A stretch of DNA of 64,000 bases from Rhynchopus euleeides (taxonomy: Eukaryota; Euglenozoa; Diplonemea; Diplonemida; Diplonemidae), in NCBI GenBank assembly GCA_963210315.1, contig OY723318.1, positions 1,426,001 through 1,490,000 of the forward strand, in the 5' to 3' direction. Of this stretch, positions 1 through 9,625 are shown in pieces (positions within the stretch are counted from its first letter, which is position 1; each line of letters opens with the position of its first letter). The notes beneath the pieces were generated by a model. That model saw nothing but the letters and a program-made list of their open reading frames with translations, had not been told where the DNA came from and did no database searches. The translations under genes were made by a program, and so were the position numbers.

Positions 1-1
1 G

Positions 2-1907
2 CTGCTGGTCACCTTGGTCGAACGCCTGACACCCTTCGGGCTGTTGGACATGCCTCTTACATTCACCTCTGATGAGCGTCGAGAGCGTTTCATGATTTCA
101 TTCATCAACTGCGACAATCCTCCTTGCCCAGCCTACGCCTTTACTGCCGTGTCGCATCACATCTTTGCCGTCGTCATCTTCCTGATCGACTTCATCGCAA
201 CACGCGGGTTCGCACAGCAGGTGCTGTCGGAGCAGGCAGCGATGCAGAGCACCATCGCAACTGTGGAGAAGATTGCGTCGCTGCTGGCAGCCTACGACGT
301 GGACGCCGTGTCACGCATCCTCGGGGACGACAGCCACGTGCTCCCGGAGGCGATGCGTGCTGCGCTGCTGCATCTGGAGCAGAACCTGCGTGCGTACCGC
401 CCCTACCTCCCCAGGTCCTGCCTCCCGTGCGAGCTGTGGGTCGATGACAATGTCGAATGTACTCCAAAGGGGGCACCAGTTCCTGACGTCGCACTGGGTG
501 GGGATGTGGCGTCACTGCACAGCGAATCTCTCAGCGAGAGTGCTCGGCTTGCGTCCTCAGTGATGTTGCCGAACGTGCAGGTGCTCACGACGAAGACCAT
601 CAGCATCGTGAGCGTGAACCTGAAGGGGTCGAGTGAGCTGCTGCAGGACAGTCTGCCCGCCTTCGAACAAGCCTTCTCAGCCACCCTCGCTGCCACCCTG
701 CGGTGTGTGGAGCAGCATGCGGGCATCGTCGACCTGTTCGTGGGTGACCGTGTGTGGTGCTCCTTCAACGCGTCACGGAAGTGCACAGCACACGCCAACT
801 CAGCGCTGCGTGCTGCGAAGGGTGTCGTCTTCGGTGAGCTTCCTGTGCGGACCAATGCCGGTGCAGTGACGGGCAAAGCACACTGCGGGGACATCGGGTG
901 TGCAGACATGCGGCGCTTCTCGGTGGTCGGTGTGCTGCTTGCACAGGCACACGCGATGGAACGTGCGGGTTCTGCTGTGGGCCTGCCACTGGTGTGCAAC
1001 AAGACATGCCAACAGGACGCAGAGTGCATACACGAGATGCGTCTCGTGCCCTTGCGTGTCGCCATCGTGAAGCCTGTGCACCAGAAGGACGCAGTGGTGC
1101 CTCTAGAAGTGGAACAGGATGCACAGAAAATATACGCCTCACCCTTGTCACCAGGGGGGATAAAATCCAACTTGCTGCCTTCACGTGGCGCCCCCTGTGA
1201 TTACCCTCCTCCGAGGGGAAACTAAAGCAAGCTCTGGTAACTCTTTTTCCGCTGTGTGCCCTGTTTCATATATGCGGAGGGGCCCTTTCTGCACGGCTTT
1301 GGTTTTATTGATGTTGTGGTGTGCGTGGTTTATTTTCCCTTTTTTTGTTGTTTTCGCAGCATTTTATGCTGTCGGGTGAGCTTCCGCCCCATGGGAGGCG
1401 CTCCTTCCGGCTTGCGCTGCCCACCCATCCCACCCCCGTCCCCTTCCCACATTCTTTCTTTTCTTTTAGGGGAGACGTCCTCGCAGTGGCTGTTTGGCCT
1501 GACGCGATTCCCCGCCTCAAAGCAGACCCACCTGGCAGCTACTCAAGGCACATGAGGAGTGAGAGGCGTCAACGGGCGCAACGCCCCTCCCTGCGGTCCG
1601 GCTTCCGCCACGTGGCTGACTCAAAGCAGCGAAGTGACCAACGGGAGCGACATGAAAAAAAAAATACGAGGTGCTTGCTGGTGCTGCTGATAATGGTGAT
1701 GATGCGATACAGCTTTCAGCTGCCAAGGAGTGGATGTACGAACTGAAGTATCGCTCTTCCGAGTGGTACAAATACAACGCAGCTGTGTCTGCATACCTGA
1801 ACGGGGAGGACATGGACACTGTCCTCGACTTGGCGGGTGACAAACGCGAAGCCTTGTCCGCCACCCTGCAGTCAGCGTCTCAGGAAGCCCTTCGTGTGAT
1901 GGTGTGA
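2..1907 (+). pseudogene. Six-TM cyclase-like gene, 5' end outside window, interrupted by a 527-bp insertion
   Basis: Reading starts in frame at base 2 and matches the gene at 44438-46204 from its fifth membrane segment onward. It contains a last TM segment (IFAVVIFLIDFIATRG), a helical linker, the NLRAYRPYLP motif and a class III nucleotidyl cyclase homology domain. That domain lacks the metal and base-binding residues (GDR is kept, the FTD motif is replaced by VNLKGSS), so it is probably catalytically dead, like its paralogue. After codon IY (base 1136) the coding sequence is broken by foreign DNA and resumes at 1669 with EVLAGAADN, continuing in the same sense to the stop at 1905-1907. Without the insertion the frame would be open, so the insertion looks recent. 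Unless it is spliced out the product ends early at 1225. Bases 193-425 and about 640-1030 are nearly identical to the paralogue; 430-625 is diverged. Confidence 0.8.
1137..1663 (+). mobile_element. Poly(A)-tailed retroposon-like insertion with ATACG duplication
   Basis: 527 bp of foreign sequence split the cyclase-like gene. The pentamer ATACG occurs on both sides (1132-1136 and 1664-1668) and the right end is a run of A just before the second copy. This is the signature of target-primed retroposition (SINE or processed RNA). The paralogue at 45.9 kb lacks the insert and serves as an empty site. The insert contains a strong pyrimidine tract ending in TTTTAG near 1470, a possible splice acceptor. 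No tRNA-type A/B box was recognised. Confidence 0.65.
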
Positions 1908-2827
1908 TGTGTCGACCACAGTTTCCTGTGCGTCTGGCGTCACGTTCTTTGCTTGTTCAGATAGCAGCTGCCTGGTGGCAGTGGCACAGATGAAGTCGTG
2001 GGCCCCTCGGTCAGTTGCCAGAGTCGAAAAGTAGTTCCAGAAGGAATCGGAAAATGTCAAATTGCCCACCCCAGGGGGTGGGCTTGTCTGGAGCTGCATG
2101 GCGTCACTCTTCTTTTTAAGCACACTCGTGTGAGCGGAAAGCGCCCCACCACAGCTGCAACCAAACGTGCTCTATACACTAACCCCACCCTTCATCAGGC
2201 TCAGAGGGTGTGATCAGTTCAGGGTTTTTGTGTGTAGAAGCGTCAGCGCAACAAACAAAAGGAAATTTATCAGAGCGGTTGTAGCAGGGAAGTGATACAG
2301 CGCCTTGCTTGTGCATACGGCAGCAGCTTCCGCGGCGAGAGGCTCTCCTGCCTAGCTTGCGTGTGTCAGTTTGTGATCCCGGTGTGTTTATCCGCTGAAT
2401 GAAGGTGAATGTACTGGTCAGGCAGAGAATCAAATCACCCGGAACAACGCCCGCACTCCTGCCACACAGCTCATTTTGAGGCCTCACGCGCTTCTCCCCC
2501 AAGCGGGTGATTTGCGCGCTCTACCCCAAACATAACCCCCCCCCCCCCGTTGCTGTTTTGTTGACCGCTTCCACCACAAACTTAATGTGCCCCCGGGGGG
2601 TGGGGGGTGGGGGAGACTTCAACACGGCGGCGGGGGGTTTTTTGATGGGCGAGGTCCGGAGCCCAGGCATCCATACCAATATAGGGACAGGGAAATTCTG
2701 CGGACCCAGCCCCGATCCCCCCCCAGCCCCCCTCTACCCCCTCGACCCCACACGGGATGTCGCTGCCCTTGTAAGTTCTGCAGGTATTTACACATTCTTA
2801 AACCTTTTGATACCAAGACATAACGGG
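1908..2827. other. Intergenic region with no gene seen
   Basis: No credible ORF. It holds a short match (CACCCTTCATCAGGC, near 2187) to the leader repeat found upstream of the cyclase at 61143, and a reverse copy of the dispersed motif GTGGAAGCGGTCAACAAAAC near 2557-2578. C-rich tracts from 2535 onward lead up to the next gene. Confidence 0.5.
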
Positions 2828-3457
2828 ATGTCGCTTCCCCGTGGCCTGTTCGGCAGCCTCCACCTCGTCATCGGCGCTGGCGCCAACGCGGCAGCGGTCC
2901 GCAGCGCCTGCCGTGGCGGGGTCGATTTTGTCCACTGCAGGGGCGCCATTGGGACTTCCGTGCTGCAAGCAGTGCACGGCGGGGGCGCTGTGACGGTGCC
3001 GCGCAGCCAGCACCCCCTGCCCCTCGCAACGCCGCCGCTGCTGCAGCAGGCAACACACCTCACATCGCACGATGTGCGGAACACCCCAGACGGCACCTCA
3101 CTCCCCCCGGGCTTCGTCGGCGGTGCGTCGTGCCACTCCGTGTCAGAGGCTCAAGCGGCCCTCCGCGCAGTGCCTGGGCTGCACTACCTGCTAGTGGGGA
3201 CGATGTACCCCACGCCCAGCCACTCCGACAAAGACCCCGAGTCGCCACTCCTTCTGCGGCGGATATCCGACGCTCTGGGTGTGCGCTGCCCCGACCTGGT
3301 GGCAATAGGCGGTGTGCTGCCCAGCAGGGTTGCGGAAGTGGTGGCGCACGGTGCGACAGGTGTTGCTGTGTCGCGGCATATACTCGATGCGTCCTGCCCC
3401 GAAGCGGCTGCGGCGGAGCTGAAGGCGGAGCTGTTGGCGCGGCTGGCGCAGGTGTAG
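2828..3457 (+). CDS. TenI/ThiE-fold protein (thiamine phosphate synthase-like)
   Basis: A 209-aa protein with the phosphate-binding (beta/alpha)8 pattern of the thiamine phosphate synthase/TenI family: LHLVIGAG at the first strand (11-18), GGVDFVHCRG (30-39), FVGGASCHSVSEAQ (96-109), YLLVGTMYPTPS (120-131), VAIGGV (158-163) and GATGVAVSR (175-183). ThiE joins the pyrimidine and thiazole phosphates in thiamine synthesis; TenI relatives act as thiazole tautomerases or have other roles. The usual TxTK loop reads TPSHSDKDPE, and the diphosphate-binding lysine is not obvious, so enzyme activity is uncertain. The reading frame is open upstream to 2507, but that part is simple C/G-rich sequence; ATG 2828 begins where homology begins. 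The gene lies between a broken cyclase and a small TIR element and looks like an ordinary host gene. Confidence 0.7.
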   Translation: MSLPRGLFGSLHLVIGAGANAAAVRSACRGGVDFVHCRGAIGTSVLQAVHGGGAVTVPRSQHPLPLATPPLLQQATHLTSHDVRNTPDGTSLPPGFVGGASCHSVSEAQAALRAVPGLHYLLVGTMYPTPSHSDKDPESPLLLRRISDALGVRCPDLVAIGGVLPSRVAEVVAHGATGVAVSRHILDASCPEAAAAELKAELLARLAQV

Positions 3458-3591
3458 GGGGGGGTGGGCAGGTGTGCCCTCCACACCCCCCCCCCCCAAA
3501 AAAAAAAACTTGGTTGTGTGAGGCCACACGGGTTTGACACACAGTGGGGCACAGAGCGAAGCGCCCCCCCTCCCCTCCCCCCCCCCCCCCC

Positions 3592-4772
3592 CCCCCTAGG
3601 CATACTTGTACCCCCATATGGGGAAGGCCAAAAGTATGGGGAAAATATGGGGGGAATATGGGGGGTTTTTCAAGTCCTGTTCCCCCATATTTCCCCCATA
3701 TGGGGGATATATGGGGGAAAACCCAGGGGTTCCTCAGGTGGAAGCAGTCAGCAAACAGTTCTCTTCGTTCTGCTTTTCACAGGGTGTGAAGTCAGCCACT
3801 GACAGGGGACGTCTAGCACCTTGCAGAGCCATCTCACCTCGTCGCTTTCTGCAGAGAGGAAACGCCCGGCTGAAGTGCTCGAGTCAGACCACAAAAGGTG
3901 CTGTGAGAGTGCCGACCGCCACTTTCTTCAAGTCTGAGTAGCTGTCATCAGAGCATGCTGTCCAGTAGTCCTGTCTTTGCTGGCAGAACAGTTGCGTCCT
4001 GCAGCCAGTCCTTGTACTGGCCTTCACAGGTCTCATTCCACCCGGCAGATGCAGCTTGAATATGTCAAGCTGCCTGGTGACGAGCGTCGACTCCGACTTT
4101 TCGGCGCTCGGAGCGGTCAAAAGCGGCGGAAGCGCCTGACACCCCAGAATGCACTGCTTGTGAATTCCCTTGTCTAATTAAGGACCCCAGGGGGCAGTTC
4201 GCAATCACAAACACACCAGAGGAGGAGGACAGCGAGTGTGAGAGTGAGGACTTAAAAACACAAGAGTGTGTGTTGTGAGGAGCTGTTAACCCTGAACGCG
4301 CTATGTGTGTCTGTGCGTATGTGTCCACCATCGCTGCCGCTGTCACTGCGGTGCCCCGCCAAACCGGGAAGCGTTCGCTCTCCGCTGCCGCTGTATCGGC
4401 GCAGGAGAGGAACAGGAGGTCGGTGCGACCCACCTGGGGGATCTTCCAGGGGGGGGGCAGACCTGGCCACACCTGAACGAGCGCGCACCTCCCCAGGATC
4501 GGACTCCTGGAGGATCCCCAACAAGGCATGAGGCCGGTTTCGACGCGCACTTCGCGTGCCTGAGTGGTTTGATGTTCTCCCGTTGCAGCACGAATACCCC
4601 CATATCCCCCCATATGGGCCCCATATTTCCCCCATATTCCCCCATATTTTACCGGGTTTTCCCCATATTTTCAGCCTTTTTCCCCATATGGGGGCGGGGT
4701 TTTGAGACCCCCCATATTTCCCCCAGATTTAGGGGGTTCCCCATATGGGGGGACAAGTATGCCTAGGGGGGG
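3592..4772. mobile_element. Non-autonomous element with CCTAGGCATACTTGT ends
   Basis: Inverted ends: CCTAGGCATACTTGT at 3597-3611 on the left and ACAAGTATGCCTAGG at 4753-4767 on the right, each followed inward by many copies of CCCCATATGGGG-type palindromes (3612-3715 and 4595-4750). The 0.85-kb core (3740-4590) has no protein I recognise. The ends are embedded in C/G runs, so the exact target duplication cannot be read. Palindromic subterminal repeats suggest transposase binding sites. Confidence 0.65.
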
Positions 4773-5332
4773 TCAAATGGGGGTGACAAACACGATTTTT
4801 CAAAAAACCGGCGCAGAGGCCCCAAAGCCCCCGTAAACCCTCCAAACCCCCCCAGATCGGTCCGGAAACCCATCGAACCCCACTTTTCCACCATTCCGGG
4901 CACCTCAGGTGCCCGAATTGGGGTACCTAAATTTTGTGCCACCGTTTGGTACCGGACAGTGCCACTGTGTGGGAGGTTGGAAAAGAAAATGCCCCAACAC
5001 ACCACATCTGAGGGTTGCAATGCATGTTGCTTGCCAACCACGTCATCCGGTGGGTGTCAGGCGCTATGTAGGTGGCATGAGCCAGGTCTTCGATGTGTTC
5101 TGGCTTGTATATGTACCTCCCTGCCTGCGGCACAGGCACTGCCTTGGGCCCCCCCCCTCTCTCTCCAGTCAACATCATCACACCACCCACCACCACCCCA
5201 CTCCTCTTCCCAGGCGGTCCCCGGGCGCCGGGTCCGGGGGAGGGCGCGACAGGGGGTGGGTGGGTGTCCGCACAGGGCCGCCCTCACCCACCCCCCCCCC
5301 CTCACCCCCCACCCCCCGCTGCTGCTGCCACG
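4773..5332. other. Upstream region of the RING gene
   Basis: No ORF of its own. It ends in pyrimidine tracts followed by AG at 5167-5168 and 5212-5213, candidate trans-splice acceptors 120-165 nt upstream of the RING protein start codon. A pyrimidine-rich run (5281-5325) lies just before the ATG. Confidence 0.45.
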
Positions 5333-6427
5333 ATGCCACGGCGGGAGAGGCGGCAGAGCGAGACGGTGCCGGAGACGTTCTTCTCGGTGCTGATATGCTG
5401 CATCCTGCCCATGGGCATCTTGGGCGTGCTGATCGCCGCCACGGTGCAGAACTTCGACCTCCAGGCGGAGCAGGGGTGGTGCCACATCACGCAGGACACA
5501 GCCGACCGCGCCTTCTGCCAGGAGAAGCGGCCCACATCGAGCTACTTCGACGCGCAATACGTCGCCGTCCTCCCCGACATCCTCTTCTCCCGCAGCCACA
5601 ACGACACAGACCTCGCTGAGGTCTGCTCGCTGCAGCGCCCCCACGAGACAGCCTTCCTCTGCAGCAACGACATCCACTCCCTCACACCCGGCAGCGCCGT
5701 CCCCTGCTACCTCTCCCTCGAAGAGTCGTGGTGGCTCGATCGGGACGACTCCGATCGGTGCCTCTTCGAAGAACCCCAGCCTGTCGACGCCTTCGACAAG
5801 GTCCTCCCCATCGTCTGCGCGGTGGTGTTGGTTCTCGCGGTCTCCTCCTACTGGGCACTCCGGCTGAAGAAACACCTCGCGAGGCGGAGGAGATTTCAAG
5901 AGGTTGGGACGGAGAGTGAGCCTCTGGTGGAGCGCGCCTCGCTTCCGCGCGTGGCGAGGCACGTCGTGGTGGAGGATGGCGCGGTAACGCTCTCGGCGGA
6001 GTGGATGTCAGCCTCCGACGCGGCGATCATCGTCGGGGACGCCTCCAAAGGGTCTTTCCCCTGCGAGGTGCAGAAGGTGTACGACGTGGGGGCTACCCTG
6101 CAGCCCGAATGCACCGTCTGCCTCGAGAATGAGAAGACGGTCGTGATGTGGCCCTGCAGGCATCTCTGCGTCTGCCCCGACTGCGCCGTGAAGCTGCGGA
6201 AGTGCCCCGTCTGCAGGTGCCGCGTGAAGAAGAGGCTCTGCCTGGAGCTCCGCCAGCTGGAGCAGGCGGACCCTGCCGAGGGGGGGGATGGCGGGGTGCC
6301 GCACTCCGCGTCGGAATCGGAATCCGACTCCGGATCCGACACGCCACATGAGCCAATACCCACGCGCCGCGCCACTGTGAGGCTGTCGATCATGCCAATC
6401 CCTCCCGCTGCGATGGAGGAGGTGTGA
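5333..6427 (+). CDS. Two-TM membrane RING-finger protein (probable E3 ubiquitin ligase)
   Basis: A 364-aa protein. TM1 lies at about 16-37 (FFSVLICCILPMGILGVLIA), a cysteine-containing loop at 40-150, TM2 at about 157-176 (IVCAVVLVLAVSSYWAL), followed by an Arg-rich stop-transfer stretch (LARRRRF). A C3HC4 RING lies at about 260-298: CTVCLENEKTVVMWPCRH followed by LCVCPDCAVKLRKCPVC. The tail is acidic and Ser-rich. The layout (two TM segments, cytosolic RING near the C end) resembles membrane RING E3 ligases such as the MUL1 type; the loop between the membranes is not recognisable, so substrate and organelle are unknown. ATG 5333 was chosen because the frame upstream is low-complexity and splice-acceptor-like sequence precedes it. 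Codon use is GC-rich like the TTL gene. Confidence 0.8.
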   Translation: MPRRERRQSETVPETFFSVLICCILPMGILGVLIAATVQNFDLQAEQGWCHITQDTADRAFCQEKRPTSSYFDAQYVAVLPDILFSRSHNDTDLAEVCSLQRPHETAFLCSNDIHSLTPGSAVPCYLSLEESWWLDRDDSDRCLFEEPQPVDAFDKVLPIVCAVVLVLAVSSYWALRLKKHLARRRRFQEVGTESEPLVERASLPRVARHVVVEDGAVTLSAEWMSASDAAIIVGDASKGSFPCEVQKVYDVGATLQPECTVCLENEKTVVMWPCRHLCVCPDCAVKLRKCPVCRCRVKKRLCLELRQLEQADPAEGGDGGVPHSASESESDSGSDTPHEPIPTRRATVRLSIMPIPPAAMEEV

Positions 6428-6881
6428 AGGACGTGTGGGGGAGCCCCATGGTGTGGCATCCTCGCGCAGAAAACACCCTCCCCCCGCCCCTTCTAACCAA
6501 AAGCTGTGTGGTGGGTAACCCAAGCTCCTGTTGCAGCGTAAAAATGGGGAGGGGGAGAGGGGGGGGGTTCTGCAAAGGGCCAGTTTGCACGGGGGAGGGC
6601 GGGGGGGGGGCACAGTAGGCCACAGTTTTCCTTTGCGTTGTGAGCTCCACGGTTCTCGAAGAATATTTCACGTGTGTGTGTCGTGGGCGGGGTTGTGGGG
6701 GGTGGAGGTGGGGGGTTTTGCACACACAATATTGCAACAAGAAGCTTGTCCTGGGGTTTGGCGCGCACAAACAAACACTTTATCTAGTTTTGCGTGGCGC
6801 TATGGTATGGGGTGTGATATGACGGGGGGAAGGAGGGAGGGGAGAGGGGGTGACAGTGTAGGATCAAAAGGCAAAAATTTA
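6428..6881. other. Intergenic, G-rich, no gene seen
   Basis: Contains G/C runs and a short copy near 6750-6785 of the dispersed GGTTTGGCGCGCACAAACAA motif also present at 37.02 and 56.95 kb. No ORF or RNA gene was recognised. Confidence 0.4.
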
Positions 6882-7318
6882 AAAATACCGTATGGGGGCC
6901 CTCGCTACCAAGTGTGACTGAGTGAGAAAAAGTGAGAAGTCAGCCATGTTTGGCTGACAACTGACGACTCGTGACTCACAGTGACTCGTAGCGAGGGCCC
7001 CCTATACGTAAATATTATGGAACGTAAATATTATGGAACGGGCCCATTTTTGCCCGGTCCGTTCCATAATATTTACGTTCCAAAATATTTACAGGGCCAG
7101 TTGGGGACTCGGTGGTGAGGACGGCTTGCGTCAGGAATCGCACGAAAAGTGCACGAGTAGGTCCCGTCAGGGACTCTGTACGCCGTCCGATCACCTGGTC
7201 CAAGTCCCCGAGTCGCAGAAAGCCCTGTAAATATTATGGAACGAAAAAAATCTGGAACGCCAACCCACCAGCGTTCCATAATATTTACGTTCCATAATAT
7301 TTACGTATACGGTATTTT
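6882..7318. mobile_element. Small TIR element with AATACCGTATACGTAAATAT ends
   Basis: Inverted ends AAAATACCGTATACG (left, with a MITE inserted after CCGTAT) and CGTATACGGTATTTT (right, 7304-7318). Inside, the unit GTAAATATTATGGAACG occurs twice on the left and as inverted copies on the right. A second inverted pair (TTTACAGGGC near 7088 and GCCCTGTAAA near 7221) suggests a further element nested inside. No coding capacity; about 330 bp once the MITE is subtracted. Confidence 0.65.
6894..7002 (+). mobile_element. MITE-1 copy 1 (TIR GGGGGCCCTCGCTAC, TSD TAT)
   Basis: 109 bp. It starts GGGGGCCCTCGCTAC, ends GTAGCGAGGGCCCCC, and is flanked by TAT on both sides (6891-6893, 7003-7005). It sits in the left inverted repeat of the surrounding element; the right repeat (CCGTATACG) gives the undisturbed target, confirming a 3-bp duplication. 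3-bp duplication plus a G-run terminus fits PIF/Harbinger (Tourist-like) MITEs. Confidence 0.88.
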
Positions 7319-7756
7319 AAAAAAATTATTTAAACACTGTGCCAGGGCTGTTCCTAACTGGGGGGCTTGTTCCCCACTTTCAGGATTCTGAACTTTTTTT
7401 CTAAGAATTTTTGTAAGGGGAAAAAAGTTTTTTTCTAAGAATTTTGTTAGGGGAATTTTTTTGCACATAACACACCTGTGTGGTACGGGAAATGCTACGA
7501 GGAACGCGATGGACTCGGGACTGCTGCTGGCCTCTCTTGCTATGGTTTACTTATGTTTCGTGCTCCACCTGCTCCACCTCATTCTGCACTTCAGATGATC
7601 CACTTCACGTGGGTTACGGGGTTTGGGACAACGATGATATGTTGTGTCCGACGACAAGGTAAGGTAAGCTCATCGAGGTACACCAAACCGGAGTTGTCAA
7701 ATCAAAAAAGACACACCGCCCGAGAGGCAATTGGTGTGACACAACAGCGATGACAC

Positions 7757-8530
7757 AACCACTCTGCCCGAGGGGGCGCGTTTTTAGCGACCGAGACCTC
7801 CTCTCCTGACTGAGGGACACACGATCTGACCGTCCGAGAGACGCAGCATTCTACCCTGCCCGAGGGGCACCCACTCTCCTGACCGAGAGACACGCAGTCT
7901 TGCCCGAGGGGCACCTGGTTTCCTGACCGAGACAATATTCTGCCCGAGGGGCACTCACTCTCCCGACCGAGAGACACGCAGTTTTGCCCGAGGGGCACCT
8001 GTTCTCCTGACCGAGACAATATTCTGCCCGAGGGGCACCCACTCTCCCGACCGAGAGACGCAGCATCTCGCCCGAGGGGCACCTGTTCTCCTGACCGAGA
8101 CAAAAATTTTGCCCGAGGGGCACCCACTCTCCCGACCGAGAGACACGCAGTCTTGCCCGAGGGGCACCTGTTCTCCTGACCGAGACAATATTCTGCCCGA
8201 GGGGCATCCACTCTCCCGACCGAGAGACGCAGCATCTCGCCCGAGGGGCACCTGTTCTCCTGACCGAGACAATATTCTGCCCGAGGGGCACTCACTCTCC
8301 CGACCGAGAGACACGCAGTTTTGCCCGAGGGGCACCCGTTATCCTGACCGAGACAAAACTATGCCCGAGGGGCACCCACTCTCCCGACCGAGAGACGCAG
8401 CATCTCGCCCGAGGGGCACCTGTTCTCCTGACCGAGACAAAAATTTTGCCCGAGGGGCACCCGCTCTCCCGACCGAGAGATACACAATCTTGCCCGAGGG
8501 GCACCAAATCCCGACCGAGAAGACGACCCT
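7757..8530 (+). repeat. Higher-order minisatellite of GCCCGAGGGGCACC units
   Basis: Alternating modules GCCCGAGGGGCACC, CTCCCGACCGAGAGAC(A/G)CGC and TTCTCCTGACCGAGACA recur about 10 times. ORFs crossing it on both strands are by-products of the repeat. Confidence 0.85.
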
Positions 8531-9124
8531 CACACCATGCTCGTGTCAGGTCTCAAGAGGGCCGAAGCCGCGGTTGAGGACAACAACACCCCCACGCACT
8601 GGTTCTAATAAATGACGGCGAGGTGCACGGGGGGATCAGCACGAAGGAGGGGCGCAAAAAGATGGGGATGATGACGCCGTGGTGTTCAAGGTGGTCCTCC
8701 GCCGCTTATGAACGTGACAGCGGGACAGCGCTGCGCCCGTGGCCGCAGCGGATTGAGGACATTCCCATCAGCCATCGAGACTATCACCGCGCCTCGCCGA
8801 AAACCTGCTTCACGCTTGATCGCGCTCAAGGTTTCCAAACGCATACTTCAGCTGGAGGTTCCGTCACAGAGGCGCTGACAAAGGCGGGACCAAGAGCAAC
8901 AGTCGGGTGCTGATAAATGGGTCGATACTGATGCAGCAAAGTGACGTCAGTGATATCCAACTCCTACTTTCCTGACCGAGACACGATCTTGCCGAGGAGC
9001 ATCGGACCGAGACACCCACTTCTGCCTGAGGGGCACCTAGCCGAGACGCATTTTTCCTGCCCGAGGGGCATCTCGCCGAGACATTACCTGCCTGAGGGGC
9101 ACCTGGCCACGACATACCTACAGC
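8531..9124. other. Unique sequence between the two minisatellites of U1
   Basis: GC-rich sequence without a recognised gene; isolated GAGGGGCA motifs from 8995 onward merge into the next array. Confidence 0.35.
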
Positions 9125-9625
9125 TTACGCTTGCGGGGCACCCTGCCTGAGGAGCACCTGGCCAAGACATACATTTCCGCCTACGAGGCACCCTGCCCGA
9201 GGGGCACCTGGTCAAGACACACACTTCCGCCTACGGGGCACCCTGCCCGAGGGGCACCTGGCCAAGACAGACACCTCTGCCTACGAGGCACCCTGCCCGA
9301 GGGGCACCTGGCCAAGACATACACTTCCGCCTACGAGGCACCCTGCCCGAGGGGCACCTGGCCAAGACATACACTTCCGCCTACGAGGCACCCTGCCCGA
9401 GGGGCACCTGGCCAAGACAGACACTTCCGCCTACGAGGCACCCTGCCCGAGGGGCACCTGGCCAAGACATACACTTCCGCCTACGAGGCACCCTGCCCGA
9501 GGGGCACCTGGTCAAGACATACATTTCCGCCTACGGGGCACCCTGCCTGAGGGGCATCTGGCCGCGACATACACTTCCGCCTACGGGGCACCCTGCCTGA
9601 GGGGCACCTGGCCAAGACGCACATT
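9125..9625 (+). repeat. 50-bp minisatellite
   Basis: About ten head-to-tail copies of a 50-bp unit containing CCCTGCCCGAGGGGCACCTG and ACTTCCGCCTACGAGGCA. The unit is not a multiple of 3, so the ORF through it is not a conserved protein. It shares the GAGGGGCACC core with the array at 7.8-8.5 kb. Confidence 0.9.

Noticed and set aside
1137-1663. Ordinary intron in the cyclase-like gene
   Set aside because: Boundaries lack GT...AG, there is a direct ATACG duplication and a terminal A run, and the paralogue has no intron there.
7702-8615. ORFs of 126-197 aa with PSGRILSRSGEQVPLG-type repeats on both strands
   Set aside because: They are produced by the minisatellite; frames drift between units and both strands are equally open.
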